64,000 bases of DNA from Steroidobacteraceae bacterium (GTDB taxonomy: Bacteria; Pseudomonadota; Gammaproteobacteria; Steroidobacterales; Steroidobacteraceae), in assembly GCA_019187185.1 (NCBI GenBank), contig JABAQU010000004.1, forward strand, positions 86,072 to 150,071, read 5' to 3'. Positions 59,092 to 64,000 of the stretch are shown one piece after another; the stretch's first letter is position 1; the number at the start of each line of letters is the position of its first letter. The translations under genes and the position numbers were made by a program. The notes beneath the pieces are model-generated. The model made no database searches. It was not told where the DNA came from and saw only the letters and a program-made list of their open reading frames with translations.

Positions 59092-59092
<1 letters not shown>
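58235..59092 (-). CDS. M23-family metallopeptidase, secreted
   Basis: 285 residues. An N-terminal signal peptide ([14 protein letters not shown]) is followed by a beta-rich part and the LytM domain. Zinc ligands: His-Asp in [13 protein letters not shown] and HxH in [10 protein letters not shown]. It likely cuts cell wall cross-bridges, or activates amidases if the ligands were lost, but they are intact. Its ATG overlaps the xseA stop (TGATG), so it is an operon with xseA. Confidence 0.93.
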
Positions 59093-63603
<4,511 letters not shown>

Positions 63604-63621
63604 TTAGGTGCCTTTCGCGGC

Positions 63622-63713
63622 CTATCGGCATCACGCGAAATGTGAACCTAACTCACTGAATAAGAACAAATAAGCTCTCCGGATCGTTCGCCATCTATCG
63701 GCACCAAGCGGAA
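63622..63713. repeat. Imperfect direct repeat in the island end
   Basis: A 19-base unit beginning CTATCGGCA occurs at 63622-63640 and again at 63695-63713, 16 of 19 bases the same, 73 bases apart. It lies between guaA and the 9-mer repeats and may be a recombinase or excisionase site. Confidence 0.5.
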
Positions 63714-63718
63714 CACTC

Positions 63719-63888
63719 TGACGGTAAAACTGACGGTAAGGGTTTCTGGCACGCCAAAATGACCTGATTTTTACCGTCACATGGTCGACGGTAAGGCGAA
63801 CAAAGAAACCGCATAATTTCAGGGGAAAAATGGCAGAAACCCCTGGTTTTCGCGGCACGGATTGAGAGGAATGGGGTTCTGACGGTAA
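63719..63888. repeat. Five 9-mer repeats TGACGGTAA upstream of the integrase gene
   Basis: Copies at 63719-63727, 63731-63739, 63880-63888 (exact), 63786-63794 (first base C), and an inverted exact copy TTACCGTCA at 63771-63779. Spacing and placement beside attL fit arm-type integrase binding sites or excisionase sites. Confidence 0.7.
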
Positions 63889-63919
63889 AATCGGGGTCGC
63901 GCCAAAACGGGGGCCCGCC

Positions 63920-64000
63920 ATGCTTACCGACATCGCCCTGAAGAAGCTCAAACCCCGGGAAAAGCCGTACAAAGTGACGGACCGGGATGGGATGTACGTG
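63920..64000 (+). CDS. P4-type tyrosine integrase, N-terminus only
   Basis: 27 residues to the window edge, reading MLTDIALKKLKPREKPYKV then TDRDGMYV, which is the standard opening of P4/phage-like integrases (DUF4102 arm-binding domain). Such integrases insert islands at gene 3' ends. It starts 316 bases after guaA; the catalytic domain lies outside the window. Confidence 0.9.
   Translation, partial: MLTDIALKKLKPREKPYKVTDRDGMYV

Larger units (their letters stand above)
63604..64000 (+). mobile_element. Left end of an integrative element inserted at guaA
   Basis: Composition changes after the guaA stop: the 316-base stretch to 63919 has no gene and is clearly richer in A and T than the rest of the window. 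It has integrase-type repeats and is followed by an integrase start codon at 63920, facing away from guaA into the element. The cargo genes are beyond the window. Confidence 0.75.

Overview
This window is GC-rich, densely coded chromosomal DNA from a proteobacterium, most likely a gammaproteobacterium near the Xanthomonadales/Steroidobacterales. The support is gene order: queA-tgt-yajC-secD-secF, rlmN-pilW-rodZ-hisS-yfgM-bamB-der, xseA divergent from guaB, and guaB-guaA are all gammaproteobacterial arrangements. The placement below class level is inference. Two TonB-dependent receptors and several lipoproteins show a Gram-negative envelope. I support 57 protein genes (one cut off at each edge) and one tRNA gene.

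Layout. Positions 1-3540 hold what looks like a thiamine acquisition operon: a TonB-dependent receptor (left-truncated), a YkoF-like thiamine-binding domain protein, a PnuC/PnuT permease and an APH-family kinase. Next come an adrenodoxin-type ferredoxin, a PaaG-like crotonase and a membrane-anchored RraB-like protein. A second large TonB-dependent receptor, gpmA, a GT2 glycosyltransferase and the giant NAD-glutamate dehydrogenase follow on the minus strand. A MarR regulator is divergent from hppD (tyrosine catabolism). From 16.5 to 30.3 kb lies an acyl-CoA block: zapE, acetoacetyl-CoA synthetase, ETF-ubiquinone oxidoreductase, an HSD10-type dehydrogenase, a crotonase, a thioesterase, a methylcrotonyl-CoA carboxylase-type carboxyltransferase, a thiolase and a TetR regulator, with divergent icmF (fused isobutyryl-CoA mutase). 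These fit the lower steps of leucine, isoleucine and valine breakdown, with electrons going to quinone and acetoacetate to acetyl-CoA.

From 30.3 to 39.7 kb are dadA, a periplasmic trehalase, plsC, xerD, dsbC, fdxA, a NUDIX hydrolase, a DUF3313 lipoprotein, tRNA-Leu(CAA) and a sigma factor/membrane protein/PDZ operon. From 39.7 kb the content is mostly housekeeping: queuosine tRNA modification, SecDF-YajC, an APC permease, suhB, trmJ, a short Fe-S cluster operon (iscS, a degenerate IscU-like gene, iscA), ndk, rlmN through der, an M23 peptidase, xseA, guaB and guaA.

The sequence changes just after guaA. A 316-base AT-richer non-coding stretch carries five copies of a 9-mer (TGACGGTAA or one mismatch, one of them inverted), followed by the start of a P4-type integrase gene that runs off the window. 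This looks like the left end of an integrative element inserted at the 3' end of guaA, a known integration site. It is the best lead to new accessory biology here, but its cargo lies outside the window.
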